Part shown: one piece after another, positions 25,390 to 35,800 of the stretch
How the letters are laid out: every line of letters starts with the position of its first letter
Numbering within the stretch: position 1 is the stretch's first letter
Source: Aestuariirhabdus sp049985285
Lineage (GTDB): Bacteria > Pseudomonadota > Gammaproteobacteria > Pseudomonadales > Aestuariirhabdaceae
Assembly: GCF_049985285.1 (NCBI RefSeq)
Contig: NZ_JBNIEU010000005.1
Coordinates: 168,518 to 232,517, forward strand
Reading direction: 5' to 3'
Length of the DNA stretch: 64,000 nucleotides
The notes under the pieces: generated by a model
What the model was told of the DNA's origin: nothing
Seen by the model: only the letters and a program-made list of their open reading frames with translations
The model's database searches: none
Position numbers and translations under genes: made by a program

Positions 25390-25824
25390 ATGAGTCAGTA
25401 TAAACATATTCTGGTGGCGGTCGACCTGACCGAAGATGCTGGCATGGTGCTGGACAAAGCCCAGGAAATTGCGCGAAATAATGACGCAAAGCTCACGCTT
25501 GTTCATGTTGTCGAACCCCTCAGTGTCGCTTACGGCAGCGATATACCCCTCGACCTCTCTTCCCTGCAAGAGGAGATCACGGAGCAAGCTCGACAGAAAA
25601 TTGATGGGCTCGCGGCCTCGATCGACGTTGCCCAGGGTGGACAGCACGTCGTCTATGGCCGCCCTGAGAAAGAGATCCATCGCATGGCAAAAGAGTTTGA
25701 TGTTGACCTGATTGTCGTTGGCAGCCACGGTCGTCATGGACTTGCGCTGATTCTCGGATCGACCTCAACCAGCATTCTGCACGGCGCCAGCTGTGACGTA
25801 CTCGCCGTTAGAGTCGGCGACTAA
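25390..25824 (+). CDS. uspA: Universal stress protein UspA family
   Basis: 144 residues, one Usp domain. It starts YKHILVAVDLTEDA and has the ATP-binding type signature VVGSHGRHGLALILGSTSTSILHGASCDVLAVR, i.e. G-2X-G-9X-G(S/T), so nucleotide binding is likely. These proteins accumulate on growth arrest and stress. A strong SD AAGGAG precedes the ATG by six bases. It stands alone, divergent from the small membrane protein, and is followed by a perfect hairpin. Confidence 0.92.
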   Translation: MSQYKHILVAVDLTEDAGMVLDKAQEIARNNDAKLTLVHVVEPLSVAYGSDIPLDLSSLQEEITEQARQKIDGLAASIDVAQGGQHVVYGRPEKEIHRMAKEFDVDLIVVGSHGRHGLALILGSTSTSILHGASCDVLAVRVGD

Positions 25825-25836
25825 ATAAGGGTGATG

Positions 25837-25856
25837 GCGGTCGCCAAGGCGACCGC
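25837..25856. terminator. Hairpin after uspA, possible bidirectional terminator
   Basis: Perfect nine-base-pair inverted repeat GCGGTCGCC-AA-GGCGACCGC starting 13 bases after the uspA stop, between convergent genes. It has no clear T-run on either side, so it may be a transcript-stabilising hairpin rather than an intrinsic terminator. Confidence 0.5.
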
Positions 25857-25903
25857 AGACTGTTCCCTGAGGGACATCTCCAGCTGCCGACTTCTGGCAA
25901 GCG

Positions 25904-26572
25904 CTATACGAATTCCCGTCTCAACTTCTGCAACTGTGTTTCCAACGAGTAGGAAACGCTTGAGGAGAGAGTAAAGAAACTCAACAATGCTTTCAGATTA
26001 GAGTCCTCTCCGCAGGCAGAATGAATTCGTTGCCAGAAGGCCTGATTAACCAGCTGCAACTCTTTATTGTTTTCTACCAATCCCTTAAGGTCCCAGTCCG
26101 GCACTCCCCCCTCGCGATGAATAAAATACTGTTGCGTCAGATAAATAGAAACCGATCTTAGAATAAACTCATCCATCGTCGTAAAGGGCAAATGGTGTCG
26201 AGCCATGGGTTTCAGCTTGGTTAAAATTGGGCAGTTGCTTGAAGCCATAATAAGCCCCATCAAGGCGCGAAGCCCCTCTTCCAGACCGACCATTTTTACG
26301 TACTCGCGCTCGGCACTCACTACGGTCACCGACGCTTTTTTCATCGACGGCAAATCCTTGAAATCATCGACGACCTGGCGCAGGTCAAGCGCCACAGGGC
26401 AATGACTATTTTGCTTGGCATCCAATGGGCAGTTAGTACAACGGCAATGCCCTAACTGGGTCCACTCGGGCTCAAAGGTGAGGTCGAGATCCGGATCCTC
26501 TTTCCTGTCTACCTCAATGTCATAATGAAGCTCGAGGTTGTGTTCCAGTTTAAACGTGTACTCAATGTGCAT
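25904..26572 (-). CDS. Conserved hypothetical protein with Cys cluster (PA3018-like)
   Basis: 222 residues from the chosen start MHIEYTFKLEHNLELHYDIE, which has AAGGGAG seven bases upstream; a longer in-frame reading would overlap uup by 17 bases. The N-terminal third is beta-rich and holds four cysteines in C-x-C-x2-C-x8-C spacing (GHCRCTNCPL...HCPVALD), suggesting a metal site. The rest looks helical (LRQVVDDFKDL, EFILRSVSIYLTQQYF). It starts 13 bases after uup on the same strand. I recall such a gene between uspA and uup in Pseudomonas, with no function known. Confidence 0.75.
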   Translation of the reverse strand: MHIEYTFKLEHNLELHYDIEVDRKEDPDLDLTFEPEWTQLGHCRCTNCPLDAKQNSHCPVALDLRQVVDDFKDLPSMKKASVTVVSAEREYVKMVGLEEGLRALMGLIMASSNCPILTKLKPMARHHLPFTTMDEFILRSVSIYLTQQYFIHREGGVPDWDLKGLVENNKELQLVNQAFWQRIHSACGEDSNLKALLSFFTLSSSVSYSLETQLQKLRREFV

Positions 26573-26585
26573 CAGTAAGCTCCCT

Positions 26586-28541
26586 TCATTCGCCCGCTTC
26601 ACCAGCGACTATCAACTCCAGCTCAGCCCAGCGATCTATCTTCTGTTCCAGCACCGCTTCCAGTTCCATAAGTCGTGACAAGGCTGTGTCCACGACCTTC
26701 TGGTCCTGCTGGTAAAAATCATGTTCAGCACTCTTAACCTGAAGTAGCTCAAGCTCCTTTTCGAGATTTTCAATCTCCTGAGGGAGTTGATCCAGCTCTC
26801 TTTGCAGTTTATAGCTTAACTTCACTTTCGCCTTGGCTTTGGGTGCAACGACCCCCTGAGAACTCCCGGCCTCAACCGGGGTTGCTTGGGGTTGGCTAGG
26901 ACCTTGCCCAGATGGCTCCGGCAGCAGTTTATCCAGCGCTCCGCCCTGACTCAACCAATCGGAGAAACCACCTACGTACTCGCGAATGACCCCGTCACCT
27001 TCAAACACCAGAGAGCTGGTGATCACGCTATCAAGAAATGAGCGATCGTGGCTAACAATCAGAACCGTCCCGGTAAACTCTACCAACAGCGATTCCAGAA
27101 GTTCCAGGGATTCAACATCCAAATCGTTAGTCGGCTCATCGAGCACCAACAGGTTGGCGGGCTTACTAAACAGCTTAGCCAGCAACAAGCGATTTCGTTC
27201 ACCTCCAGAGAGCGCCTTTACAGGCGTGCGTGCGCGACGGGCGGAAAAAAGGAAATCGCCCAGATAGCTGATCACATGGCGATCACGACCATTGATACTA
27301 ATCGAGTCCCGCCCCCCGGCAACGTTATCAATAACACTTTTCTCGGGATCAAGCTGGGACCGCAATTGATCGAAATAGGCAACCTCGAGTTTCGTGCCTA
27401 ACTCCACCTTACCCTGCTGGGGGCCGATCGAACCGAGCAGTAGCTTAAGCAGCGTACTCTTGCCACAGCCGTTGGCTCCAATGAGCCCGACCTTGTCCCC
27501 GCGAATCACCGTAAGCGACAGATGGTTAATGACGGGTTCGTTACCGAAGCCTAGGCTAACGTCCGTTAGCTCAGCCACCAACTTACCGGAACGCTCCGCT
27601 CGGTCCACAGTGAAATTGGCCTGCCCCTGGCGCTCTCGCCGCTGCGCCCTCTCGCGGCGCATCGCCTCTAGCGCACGAACCCGGCCCTCATTTCGGGTCC
27701 GACGCGCCTTGATACCCTGTCGAATCCAGGTTTCCTCCTGCGCCAATCTTTTATCAAACTCATCATTGTGGCGCTCTTCAACTTCCAGCAGATGGGCTTT
27801 ATGCTCGAGAAAGGAGGCATAGTCGCCCTTCCACTCGGTCGTAAACCCGCGATCAAGCTCCACGATTCGGGTTGCGATATTTTGTAGAAAGGTTCTATCG
27901 TGGGTAATAAAAAGGATGGCCCCTTTGAAGTCGAGTAACTGCTCTTCCAGCCATTTGATCATCAAAATGTCGAGATGGTTGGTTGGTTCATCGAGCAGCA
28001 GCAGGTCGGGATTCGATACCAGTGCTTGTGCGAGAATGACTCGACGCCGCCAGCCCCCGGAAAGCTCGCCCATAAGCTTGTCCGCGGGCAGCGAGAGGCG
28101 CTGAATAATTCGCTCGATGCGCTGATTAAACTCCCAGCCGTCCCGCGCTTCCAGCTCATGCTGCACCTTTTCAAGCGCGTCCATCTTTGAGGGGTCCTCG
28201 GCGACATCCAACACAAGATGATGGAATTTAGCGAGCAACGATCCCACTTCGGGGAGCCCGGCTGCAATAACATCAAATACCAGTTGGTCGTCTGCATCGG
28301 GCAACTCTTGGGGAAGCTGCGATATCTTTAGCCCCGGACGGCGCCATATGGTTCCACTATCGGGCATCATCTCCCCATCAACCAGTCGCAGGAACGTTGA
28401 TTTTCCAGCGCCGTTACGACCAATCAGGCAGGCGCGTTCGCCACGGGTAATGGAAAAATCAACCCCATCCAATAGGGGGGTATCGCCGTAGGCGGCGCTA
28501 ACGCCGTCAAAACGAAGCAAGGGCATGGGTATACTCGTCAA
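26586..28541 (-). CDS. uup: ABC-F family ATPase Uup
   Basis: 651 residues, two tandem ABC domains and no membrane segments, the ABC-F architecture. First Walker A GRNGAGKST with signature LSGGWRRR; second GANGCGKST with LSGGERNR; both followed by LDEPTNHLD or LDEPTNDLD. The C-terminus is a long charged coiled coil (about 575-640), as in Uup. ABC-F proteins act on ribosomes; Uup is linked to branched DNA intermediates and ribosome rescue in E. coli. The region upstream (248 bases) is shared with slt, which is divergent. Confidence 0.93.
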   Translation of the reverse strand: MTSIPMPLLRFDGVSAAYGDTPLLDGVDFSITRGERACLIGRNGAGKSTFLRLVDGEMMPDSGTIWRRPGLKISQLPQELPDADDQLVFDVIAAGLPEVGSLLAKFHHLVLDVAEDPSKMDALEKVQHELEARDGWEFNQRIERIIQRLSLPADKLMGELSGGWRRRVILAQALVSNPDLLLLDEPTNHLDILMIKWLEEQLLDFKGAILFITHDRTFLQNIATRIVELDRGFTTEWKGDYASFLEHKAHLLEVEERHNDEFDKRLAQEETWIRQGIKARRTRNEGRVRALEAMRRERAQRRERQGQANFTVDRAERSGKLVAELTDVSLGFGNEPVINHLSLTVIRGDKVGLIGANGCGKSTLLKLLLGSIGPQQGKVELGTKLEVAYFDQLRSQLDPEKSVIDNVAGGRDSISINGRDRHVISYLGDFLFSARRARTPVKALSGGERNRLLLAKLFSKPANLLVLDEPTNDLDVESLELLESLLVEFTGTVLIVSHDRSFLDSVITSSLVFEGDGVIREYVGGFSDWLSQGGALDKLLPEPSGQGPSQPQATPVEAGSSQGVVAPKAKAKVKLSYKLQRELDQLPQEIENLEKELELLQVKSAEHDFYQQDQKVVDTALSRLMELEAVLEQKIDRWAELELIVAGEAGE

Positions 28542-28789
28542 TGGAATCTTGGGGGGCGAATTCTACACCCTGGAAAGGCCTAAATCGAAGCCCACCACAA
28601 ATAACCCCAGGATCCGTGACCCAGAGCATCCAAACCGCCTGCCATCTCTACTTATTAGCCATAAATTGGCCCTTTTTGCTTTTAAGAATGTAAAAATCTA
28701 ATAAGTTTGGAATAGACACAGCTTTTGTTAGAAATTCCCGTTACTCTTAATTTTAAAAAGGGCTTCACCACAAAGGGTGCGCGGTATTT

Positions 28790-30742
28790 ATGGTAAGAAT
28801 CCGTTTTATACTTCCCCTGATCTTATTGCTGGTCAGTATCAGTAGTCAGGCTAACATCCCGGATACAGCGATAGATTTTAGCCGGGAGCGCGTTCTTTAC
28901 GAGCAGGCGCTGCACGCCTTGTCCAAGGGCCGGATCGGGAGCTACCAACGTCTTCGCAAACAACTAACCCAATACCCCCTCTATCCCTATTTGCTCCACA
29001 GGGATTTGATGCGCAGGCTATACACGCTTCCAAATGAGGCGGTGGCGGCATTTATCCGCCGTTACCCCGATTTGCCGGTTACCCGAAAACTGCACCGAGC
29101 CTGGTTAAAAATGCTGGCGACCAAAGGCCACTGGGATACCTTCAATACGCACTATGAGCCAGCGATTGCCAACGACAGTTTACAGTGCTTTTTCTACCGT
29201 AGTGCGCTAGCCAAAGGGGATGTAGAGAAAGCCTGGTCAGGAGCAAAACAACTTTGGCGAACAGGGCAGTCCCGTCCGGATAGCTGTGACCCGCTATTCA
29301 AAGCCTGGCATCAAAGTGGACAGCTGACCGCTGACCTGGTGTGGGAGCGGATCACCCTCGCTTACGAAAGGCGCAATGGAACTCTTGGTCGTTACCTTAT
29401 CCGTTTTTTACCCGACAATGAAAAGGCCCTGGGGCAGCTCTACCGCAGCGTTTACAGGAATCCCAAACAGCTTTCCGATACCCGCCGATTCTCTCCATCG
29501 GGAGATCGCTTTACCGACATCATCTATATAGGGCTCCACCGTCTTTCCTACAAGGACCCGGTTAAAACCCTCGAGCTGTGGAACCAATATCAGGCACAAC
29601 GACCCTTCACGGAATCGCGCCAACGCGCCATGAACGGTCGTATATCTCTCTATTTGCTTAAGCAGTTCAATAGTCAGGAACTTTCCTGGATAGAGGACCT
29701 GAGTAACAGCGGCCAACACCCTGCACTAATTGAGTGGCGAATTCGTTTGGCATTGAGGGAGCAGGACTGGCACGACACCCTGACCTGGATCGCACAGTTA
29801 CCCGAGGCAACCCGCAACGACCCACGCTGGCGGTACTGGGAAATTCGCGCCCAGGAAGCGCTTGAGCCGATTCCTGCCCCGGAGTATTTCGAGCGTCAGT
29901 ACGATGAACTCGCGAAAAAGAGAGGGTTCTATGGTTTTATGGCGGCGACGAAAAACGGTAGTAAACCCACGATTTCGGACCTTCCTGTTACCCTGGAAGC
30001 CCCTGTCCACAACTCAGTATCCACCCTGCCCGCTATCCAGAGGGCCTATGAGTTTTTCCTTCTGAAAGACCTTACCGCTGCGCGCAGAGAGTGGAACTTC
30101 CTCTCCAACCGCCTCAGTCAACCTGAGCTTATCGCTGCAGCCCGCATTGCCCACGAGTGGAAGTGGTTTAACCAGGCCATTCGCAGCGCTATCAGTGCAG
30201 AGCAGTGGGACGATATGGAGCTCCGTTTCCCCCTCGCGTTTAAAGACAAAATCGTGCAACAGAGCCAACGAAATAATCTTAACAGCAGCTGGGTATTCGC
30301 CGTTGCTCGTCAAGAGAGCGCATTCATGCACGATGCTCGCTCCAGTGCCGGTGCGTTGGGCCTATTGCAGCTGATGCCGAGCACCGCAAAACAGGTTGCC
30401 CGACGCGCGAAGTTTAGTTATCGCGGCAAACGGGACCTGTTAAACCCCACCACCAACATCCTCCTCGGAAGTAACTACCTTGCCCAGCTGTTAAAGCAGT
30501 TCAAGGGTAACCGGGTATTAGCCACGGCAGCGTACAACGCGGGACCACACCGGGTAAAACAGTGGCTCAATAGCAGTGGCTCACTGCCGTTTGACGTGTG
30601 GATAGAGACCATCCCCTTTTCAGAAACCCGCCAATACGTTCAAAACGTGCTCAGCTTCAGCGTTATCTATAGCGACAAGTTGGGGGGCAACTCTCAACTG
30701 TTGAGCATGGATGAGATAAGCCACGATTACAGCCTTAACTGA
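28790..30742 (+). CDS. slt: Soluble lytic murein transglycosylase
   Basis: 650 residues. Signal peptide at 1-21 (MVRIRFILPLILLLVSISSQA), then a long alpha-superhelical U-and-L domain, then the C-terminal lysozyme-like catalytic domain: glutamate in VARQESAFMHDARSSAGALGLLQLMPSTA, and ATAAYNAGPHRVKQW. It cuts glycan strands in the periplasm to 1,6-anhydro products, the substrate source for NagZ. The ATG SD is poor. Its 3' end overlaps the MOSC gene by eight bases on the opposite strand. Confidence 0.94.
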   Translation: MVRIRFILPLILLLVSISSQANIPDTAIDFSRERVLYEQALHALSKGRIGSYQRLRKQLTQYPLYPYLLHRDLMRRLYTLPNEAVAAFIRRYPDLPVTRKLHRAWLKMLATKGHWDTFNTHYEPAIANDSLQCFFYRSALAKGDVEKAWSGAKQLWRTGQSRPDSCDPLFKAWHQSGQLTADLVWERITLAYERRNGTLGRYLIRFLPDNEKALGQLYRSVYRNPKQLSDTRRFSPSGDRFTDIIYIGLHRLSYKDPVKTLELWNQYQAQRPFTESRQRAMNGRISLYLLKQFNSQELSWIEDLSNSGQHPALIEWRIRLALREQDWHDTLTWIAQLPEATRNDPRWRYWEIRAQEALEPIPAPEYFERQYDELAKKRGFYGFMAATKNGSKPTISDLPVTLEAPVHNSVSTLPAIQRAYEFFLLKDLTAARREWNFLSNRLSQPELIAAARIAHEWKWFNQAIRSAISAEQWDDMELRFPLAFKDKIVQQSQRNNLNSSWVFAVARQESAFMHDARSSAGALGLLQLMPSTAKQVARRAKFSYRGKRDLLNPTTNILLGSNYLAQLLKQFKGNRVLATAAYNAGPHRVKQWLNSSGSLPFDVWIETIPFSETRQYVQNVLSFSVIYSDKLGGNSQLLSMDEISHDYSLN

Positions 30743-31526
30743 TCACCCTGACCCGATCCCCTACCCGTAACGTTCCCTCGTTACGGTGGATCAAGTTTTG
30801 CCCAAACATTACCCCTCCCGCCTGTCGGCGGTACCGGCTTAACGTCTGCAACGGCTCCTTGCCCCCAGCACCGGTAACAGGGTCGACGGTGGTCAAAATA
30901 CAACGGCTACAGGGCTTGACGACCGAGCAACGGATGCCACCAATTTCAATCTCGTGCCACCGATCCTCCTCAAAGGGTGTATCGGTGGCTACCACCAGAT
31001 TTGGGCGAAAACGATCCATGCTAACCGGTACCTTCAAACGGCTATTCAAGTCGCGTAGTGACGCCTCACCGATCAACAACAGGGGAAAACCATCTGCAAA
31101 CGAGGTGACAACGCCCTCTTCTGCATATTGAAGATCTACCTGGCGTCGACAATCAGGTTCCATATAGACCAACCGACAGGGCGTATTCAATACCCTTTCA
31201 AACCAGCGCGCAGCGTCGTCTCCCCCATCCAGGGCAGATACCTCATCGTTCCAGACGACTACCGACCTCCTGCCTGCTATGGCGTCCGGCCTTGCTACGA
31301 TCAGCGATGGATGCCCACTGCAGCTTAGGCTCAGTCCGTCCGCGAAAGGCTCTACTACGACCGTTGTCAGTAACGGAAATTTACGCCCGGTTATAAATTC
31401 TCCCGCAGGGGTTACTAGCATCCAGCGACGGTCCCCGCACAAACCCAAATGGTCCATTGTCCAGAGTTCGGGCGACAGCTTTCGGGCAGATTTAAGCGGA
31501 TATAGATTAATCTGTGTGAGTAGCAT
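30735..31526 (-). CDS. MOSC domain protein (YcbX-like, lacking ferredoxin domain)
   Basis: 263 residues: an N-terminal MOSC_N beta barrel (LYPLKSARKLSPELW, GDRRWMLV) and a C-terminal MOSC domain with the conserved cysteine in KPCSRCILTTVDP. MOSC proteins carry a molybdenum cofactor sulfur; E. coli YcbX reduces N-hydroxylated bases such as hydroxylaminopurine. This one ends right after MOSC, whereas YcbX has an extra C-terminal [2Fe-2S] domain, so it would need a separate reductase. It converges on slt. Confidence 0.88.
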   Translation of the reverse strand: MLLTQINLYPLKSARKLSPELWTMDHLGLCGDRRWMLVTPAGEFITGRKFPLLTTVVVEPFADGLSLSCSGHPSLIVARPDAIAGRRSVVVWNDEVSALDGGDDAARWFERVLNTPCRLVYMEPDCRRQVDLQYAEEGVVTSFADGFPLLLIGEASLRDLNSRLKVPVSMDRFRPNLVVATDTPFEEDRWHEIEIGGIRCSVVKPCSRCILTTVDPVTGAGGKEPLQTLSRYRRQAGGVMFGQNLIHRNEGTLRVGDRVRVIS

Positions 31527-31714
31527 AATGACCCCCTCTTTTGCGGTGGACCTGTCCCCCTACGAACACAGGCATTTACAACCGGGTTTACCGTATCAAC
31601 ATAACGGATTATGGCACCAGTTCGGTTTCTACCTAGTTATTTACCGAACCATTTTCAGCTACACTGGCGCGATTATCCTGTCTTTGCCTTAGCTCCCCTT
31701 CAAAGGATCGATTC

Positions 31715-32803
31715 ATGTTACCTCGCTTTGTCATTATGGTGCTCGCCCTCGTCCTCGTGTTTGGGGGGATTTTTGGCTTCGAGCTCTTCAAACAGCAAAA
31801 AATTGAGGAGTATCTGGGCAATTTTAAGCCGGCCCCGGTTACCGTATCCGGCGATCTGGCAACCCAGGAACAATGGATCCCCTATCTATCATCTGTGGGT
31901 ACTTTACTCTCCCTGCATGGGGTAGAGGTTGCTAGCGAACAGAGTGGTATCGTATCGAAAATCCTCTTTCGCTCCGGGCAAAGCGTGCGCAAAGGTGATC
32001 TCCTCTTGCAGCTTGACGACAGCGTTGAACAGGCCAACCTTAGAAGCTTCAAGGCACAGCTCAATTTGGCCGAACTCAACTTCAATCGCGATAAAACCCT
32101 GATCGCCCGCAAAGCTATATCCCAAACCCGATACGATCAAGCCAAAGCTGAGCTGGATCAGGCTCAAGCTCAGGTACAGCAAACCCAAGCCATCATCGAA
32201 CAAAAGAGTATAAGAGCTCCCTTTTCCGGCGCGCTAGGCATTCGCAATATTGAGGTCGGGCAGTTCCTCCCATCCGGGATGGACATTGTTACCCTACAGG
32301 CCTCCGATCGGCTTTACGTCGATTTCAATTTACCGGAACAAAACGTTCCGTTGCTGCGTCAGGGCCAGCAGATTGAATTTCGAGTTGAGGCCCATCCCGA
32401 CACCCGGTTTGTCGGCGAAATCCAGGCCCTTGATGCCCGTATTAATAGCAAAACACGGAATATCCTGGTACGCGCCGTGGTTGAAAACCCTGAGCGACTG
32501 TTGACGCCCGGCATGTTCGCCGACATCCGCGTCCTTACCGGTGCCCCCCAGCCGGTGACGACATTGCCGGAAACAGCCATTACCTACTCACTCTATGGCG
32601 ATACTGTTTTTAAAATTACGGCGGATGAGGAGGGAACACTGAGTGTTCTGAGGCACCCGGTTAAAACAGGACGAATTCAGCAGGACCGCATTGAGATTCT
32701 GGAGGGGGTTGAGGTCAACGAGCGAGTCGTCACCTCTGGCCAACTCAAACTAAACAACGGCACGACGGTTGTTATCGCAGATTCAGTTGCAAAGGATCTG
32801 TAG
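31715..32803 (+). CDS. RND efflux periplasmic adaptor (membrane fusion protein)
   Basis: 362 residues. An N-terminal membrane anchor or signal (LPRFVIMVLALVLVFGGIFGF), the lipoyl halves (VEVASEQSGIVSKILFRSGQSV and APFSGALGIRNIEVGQF) flanking a coiled-coil hairpin (about 105-165), then beta-barrel and membrane-proximal domains. No lipobox cysteine. It links an inner-membrane RND pump to an outer-membrane channel. The pump gene follows four bases after the stop. SD AAGGA upstream of the ATG. Confidence 0.93.
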   Translation: MLPRFVIMVLALVLVFGGIFGFELFKQQKIEEYLGNFKPAPVTVSGDLATQEQWIPYLSSVGTLLSLHGVEVASEQSGIVSKILFRSGQSVRKGDLLLQLDDSVEQANLRSFKAQLNLAELNFNRDKTLIARKAISQTRYDQAKAELDQAQAQVQQTQAIIEQKSIRAPFSGALGIRNIEVGQFLPSGMDIVTLQASDRLYVDFNLPEQNVPLLRQGQQIEFRVEAHPDTRFVGEIQALDARINSKTRNILVRAVVENPERLLTPGMFADIRVLTGAPQPVTTLPETAITYSLYGDTVFKITADEEGTLSVLRHPVKTGRIQQDRIEILEGVEVNERVVTSGQLKLNNGTTVVIADSVAKDL

Positions 32804-32807
32804 TTCA

Positions 32808-35800
32808 ATGAAATTCACAGACCTCTTCATCAAACGCCCCGTACTCGCCTCGGTGGTTAGCCTGTTTATTTTGCTACTCGGCATCCAAGCCTTCCAGAAC
32901 CTGAGTATCCGCCAATACCCCGAGTTGGAAAACTCGATTATCACCATAACAACAGCCTACCCCGGCGCTAATGCGGATATTATCCAGGGTTTCATTACCA
33001 CCCCGATACAGCAAGCCATCGCCAGCGCTGAAGGGATCGACTACGTCACCTCCAGCAGTCAGCAAAGCGGATCAACTGTCAGTGCATACATCAAGCTTGG
33101 CTATAGCGCTAACAGTGCATTGACAGAGATTCAGGCCAAGGTTGCCGCCGTGCAAAACGAGCTGCCCAGCGAAGCAGAAAAGCCCGTTATCAGCAAAGCC
33201 TCAGCCCGTGGTTCGGCCCTCATGTACATCAGCTTCTTTAGCGATGAGATGAGTAATGAGCAGGTAACCGACTACCTGGTTCGAGTTGTCCAACCCAAAC
33301 TGTCTACCATTGACGGGGTGGCGGAAGCGCAGTTACTGGGTGCAAAAACGTTTGCCATGCGGCTATGGCTCAACCCTACCCGAATGGCTGCTTATGACGT
33401 AACGCCCAAGGAAGTTAAAGACGCTATCCGGGAAAATAACTTTTTGACCGCGGCGGGTGAAACACAGGGTGCCTATGTAGCGACCGCGGTTAATGCCCTT
33501 ACCGACCTCAAGGACCCGGAGAGTTTCTCCAATATCGTAATCAAGAGCCAGGGAGATACGCTGGTCCGGATGCGCGACATAGCACGGGTCGAGTTGAACG
33601 CCGAGAATTTTGACAGCTACGTGGCATTCAATGGCATTAGTTCGGTCTATATCGGTATCAGCAGCACCCCGAGTGCCAACCCCCTTGATGTTATTGATCT
33701 GGTGCGCGAACGCTTCCCAGAGGTCACCACCCAGCTACCCGCCGGATTACAGGGTGAAATAGTTTACGACGCTACCGAATTTATCCAGGCATCTATCGAC
33801 GAAGTGGTAAAGACACTGCTAGAGGCCAGCCTGATCGTAATCTTCGTCGTATTCCTTTTTCTGGGGTCGTTTCGCTCAGTTATCATCCCGGTTATTACCA
33901 TCCCCTTATCGATAGTGGGTGTCCTCTTTTTTATGCTGGTGATGGGTTACAGCATCAACCTGTTAACCCTGCTCGCAATGGTGCTGGCGGTAGGCTTGGT
34001 GGTTGACGACGCGATCGTCGTCGTAGAGAACATACATCGCCACCTTGAGGAGGGGCTCTCCCCCTACGAATCTGCATTGAAAGGAGCAAGGGAGATCGCC
34101 CTGCCGGTTATTTCAATGACAATCACCCTCGCCGCCGTCTACGCGCCGATCGGATTTATGGGAGGGTTAACGGGTAAATTGTTTACCGAGTTTGCCTTTA
34201 CTCTCGCCGGCGCGGTGCTTATATCGGGGATCATCGCACTGACCTTATCGCCGATGATGTGTGCCAAGCTGCTTCGCCATGAAAGCAATGATAGCGGTTT
34301 TGCTCACCGGGTTGACCGTATATTCGACCGTTTGCGTCAGGGTTACCACCGCCAATTGCACTCGGTATTGAACTACCGACCCGTTACCCTGCTCATGACG
34401 GTGACCATCCTGGCCAGCATCCCCTTTCTCTACCTGTTCACCAAGAGTGAACTGGCGCCTACCGAGGATCAAGGGATCGTCTTTATATCGGCTAACGCCC
34501 CCAAGTACGCCAATCTGGACTACTTGAATCATTACACCCAGGGCTACGAGTCGATCTTCAAGGAGTTTCCGGAGTTTTCTCACAGCTTTCTGATTAATGG
34601 CTCAGGCTCGGTTCAAAACTCAATTGCGGGCATGGCCCTTAAACCCTGGGACCAACGACAACGGACCCAGATGAACCTGCAGCCCCAGGTGCAAAAAGAG
34701 CTGGCGAAGATTCCAGGGCTTCAGATCTTCTCGTTTAATATGCCCTCTCTTCCTGGCGCCGGCGGCGGGTTACCGGTCCAGTTCGTGGTCAATACGACCG
34801 CCGACTATGAAACCCTCTACCAGGTATCCGAGCGCATAACCCAGGCGGCTCGTGAAAGCGGATTGTTTATGTTCGTCTCCAACGAACTCCGCTTCGACAA
34901 GCCCGAAACCAAGGTGTTAATCGACCGGGACAAAGCTGCCCAGCTAGGCATCAATATGCAGGATATCGGCGACGCCTTCTCCCTCCTGCTGGGAGAGTCT
35001 CGCATCAACCGTTTCTTCCTCGAAGGCCGTAGCTATAAGGTGATTCCCCAGGCAGAACGGGAGATGCGTAACAACCGGGATTGGCTGCAGCACTATTACG
35101 TGAATACCGACAGTGGGGACAAAATCCCCCTGTCCACGCTGATTCGTATCGAATCCACCACCCGTCCCGGACAGCTAAACCAATTCCAACAGCTCAACTC
35201 CTCCCTGATACAGGGTGTAATGGCGCCAGGAGTTACCATTGGTGATGCTCTCGACTTTCTAAACCAGAAATCTGGTGAGCTATTTCCCCAGGGATTCTCC
35301 AAAGATTATTCAGGTCTATCTCGACAATATGTAGAAGAGGGCAACAAACTCTTTTATACCTTCTTGGTATCCCTTGCGGTCATATTTCTGGTGCTCGCGG
35401 CGCAATTCGAGAGTTTTCGGGACCCGCTGGTTATTCTGGTGACGGTTCCCCTCTCAATTTGTGGTGCGATGATTCCCCTCGCGCTGGATTTCGCCACGTT
35501 CAACATCTATACCCAGGTCGGGTTAGTGACGTTGATTGGATTGATCAGTAAACACGGGATCTTAATCGTCGAATTTGCCAATAAGTTGCAACAGGAAAAA
35601 GGTATATCTCCCAGGGAAGCGGTGGAGGAAGCCGCCTCCATCCGCTTACGCGCGGTATTAATGACAACCTTCTCGATGGTGCTTGGCGTGGTTCCCCTAA
35701 TACTCGCCACCGGAGCCGGAGCGGTCAGCCGTTTTGATATCGGTTTGGTATTGGCAACCGGCATGACCATCGGTACCTGTTTCACCCTGTATGTGGTGCC

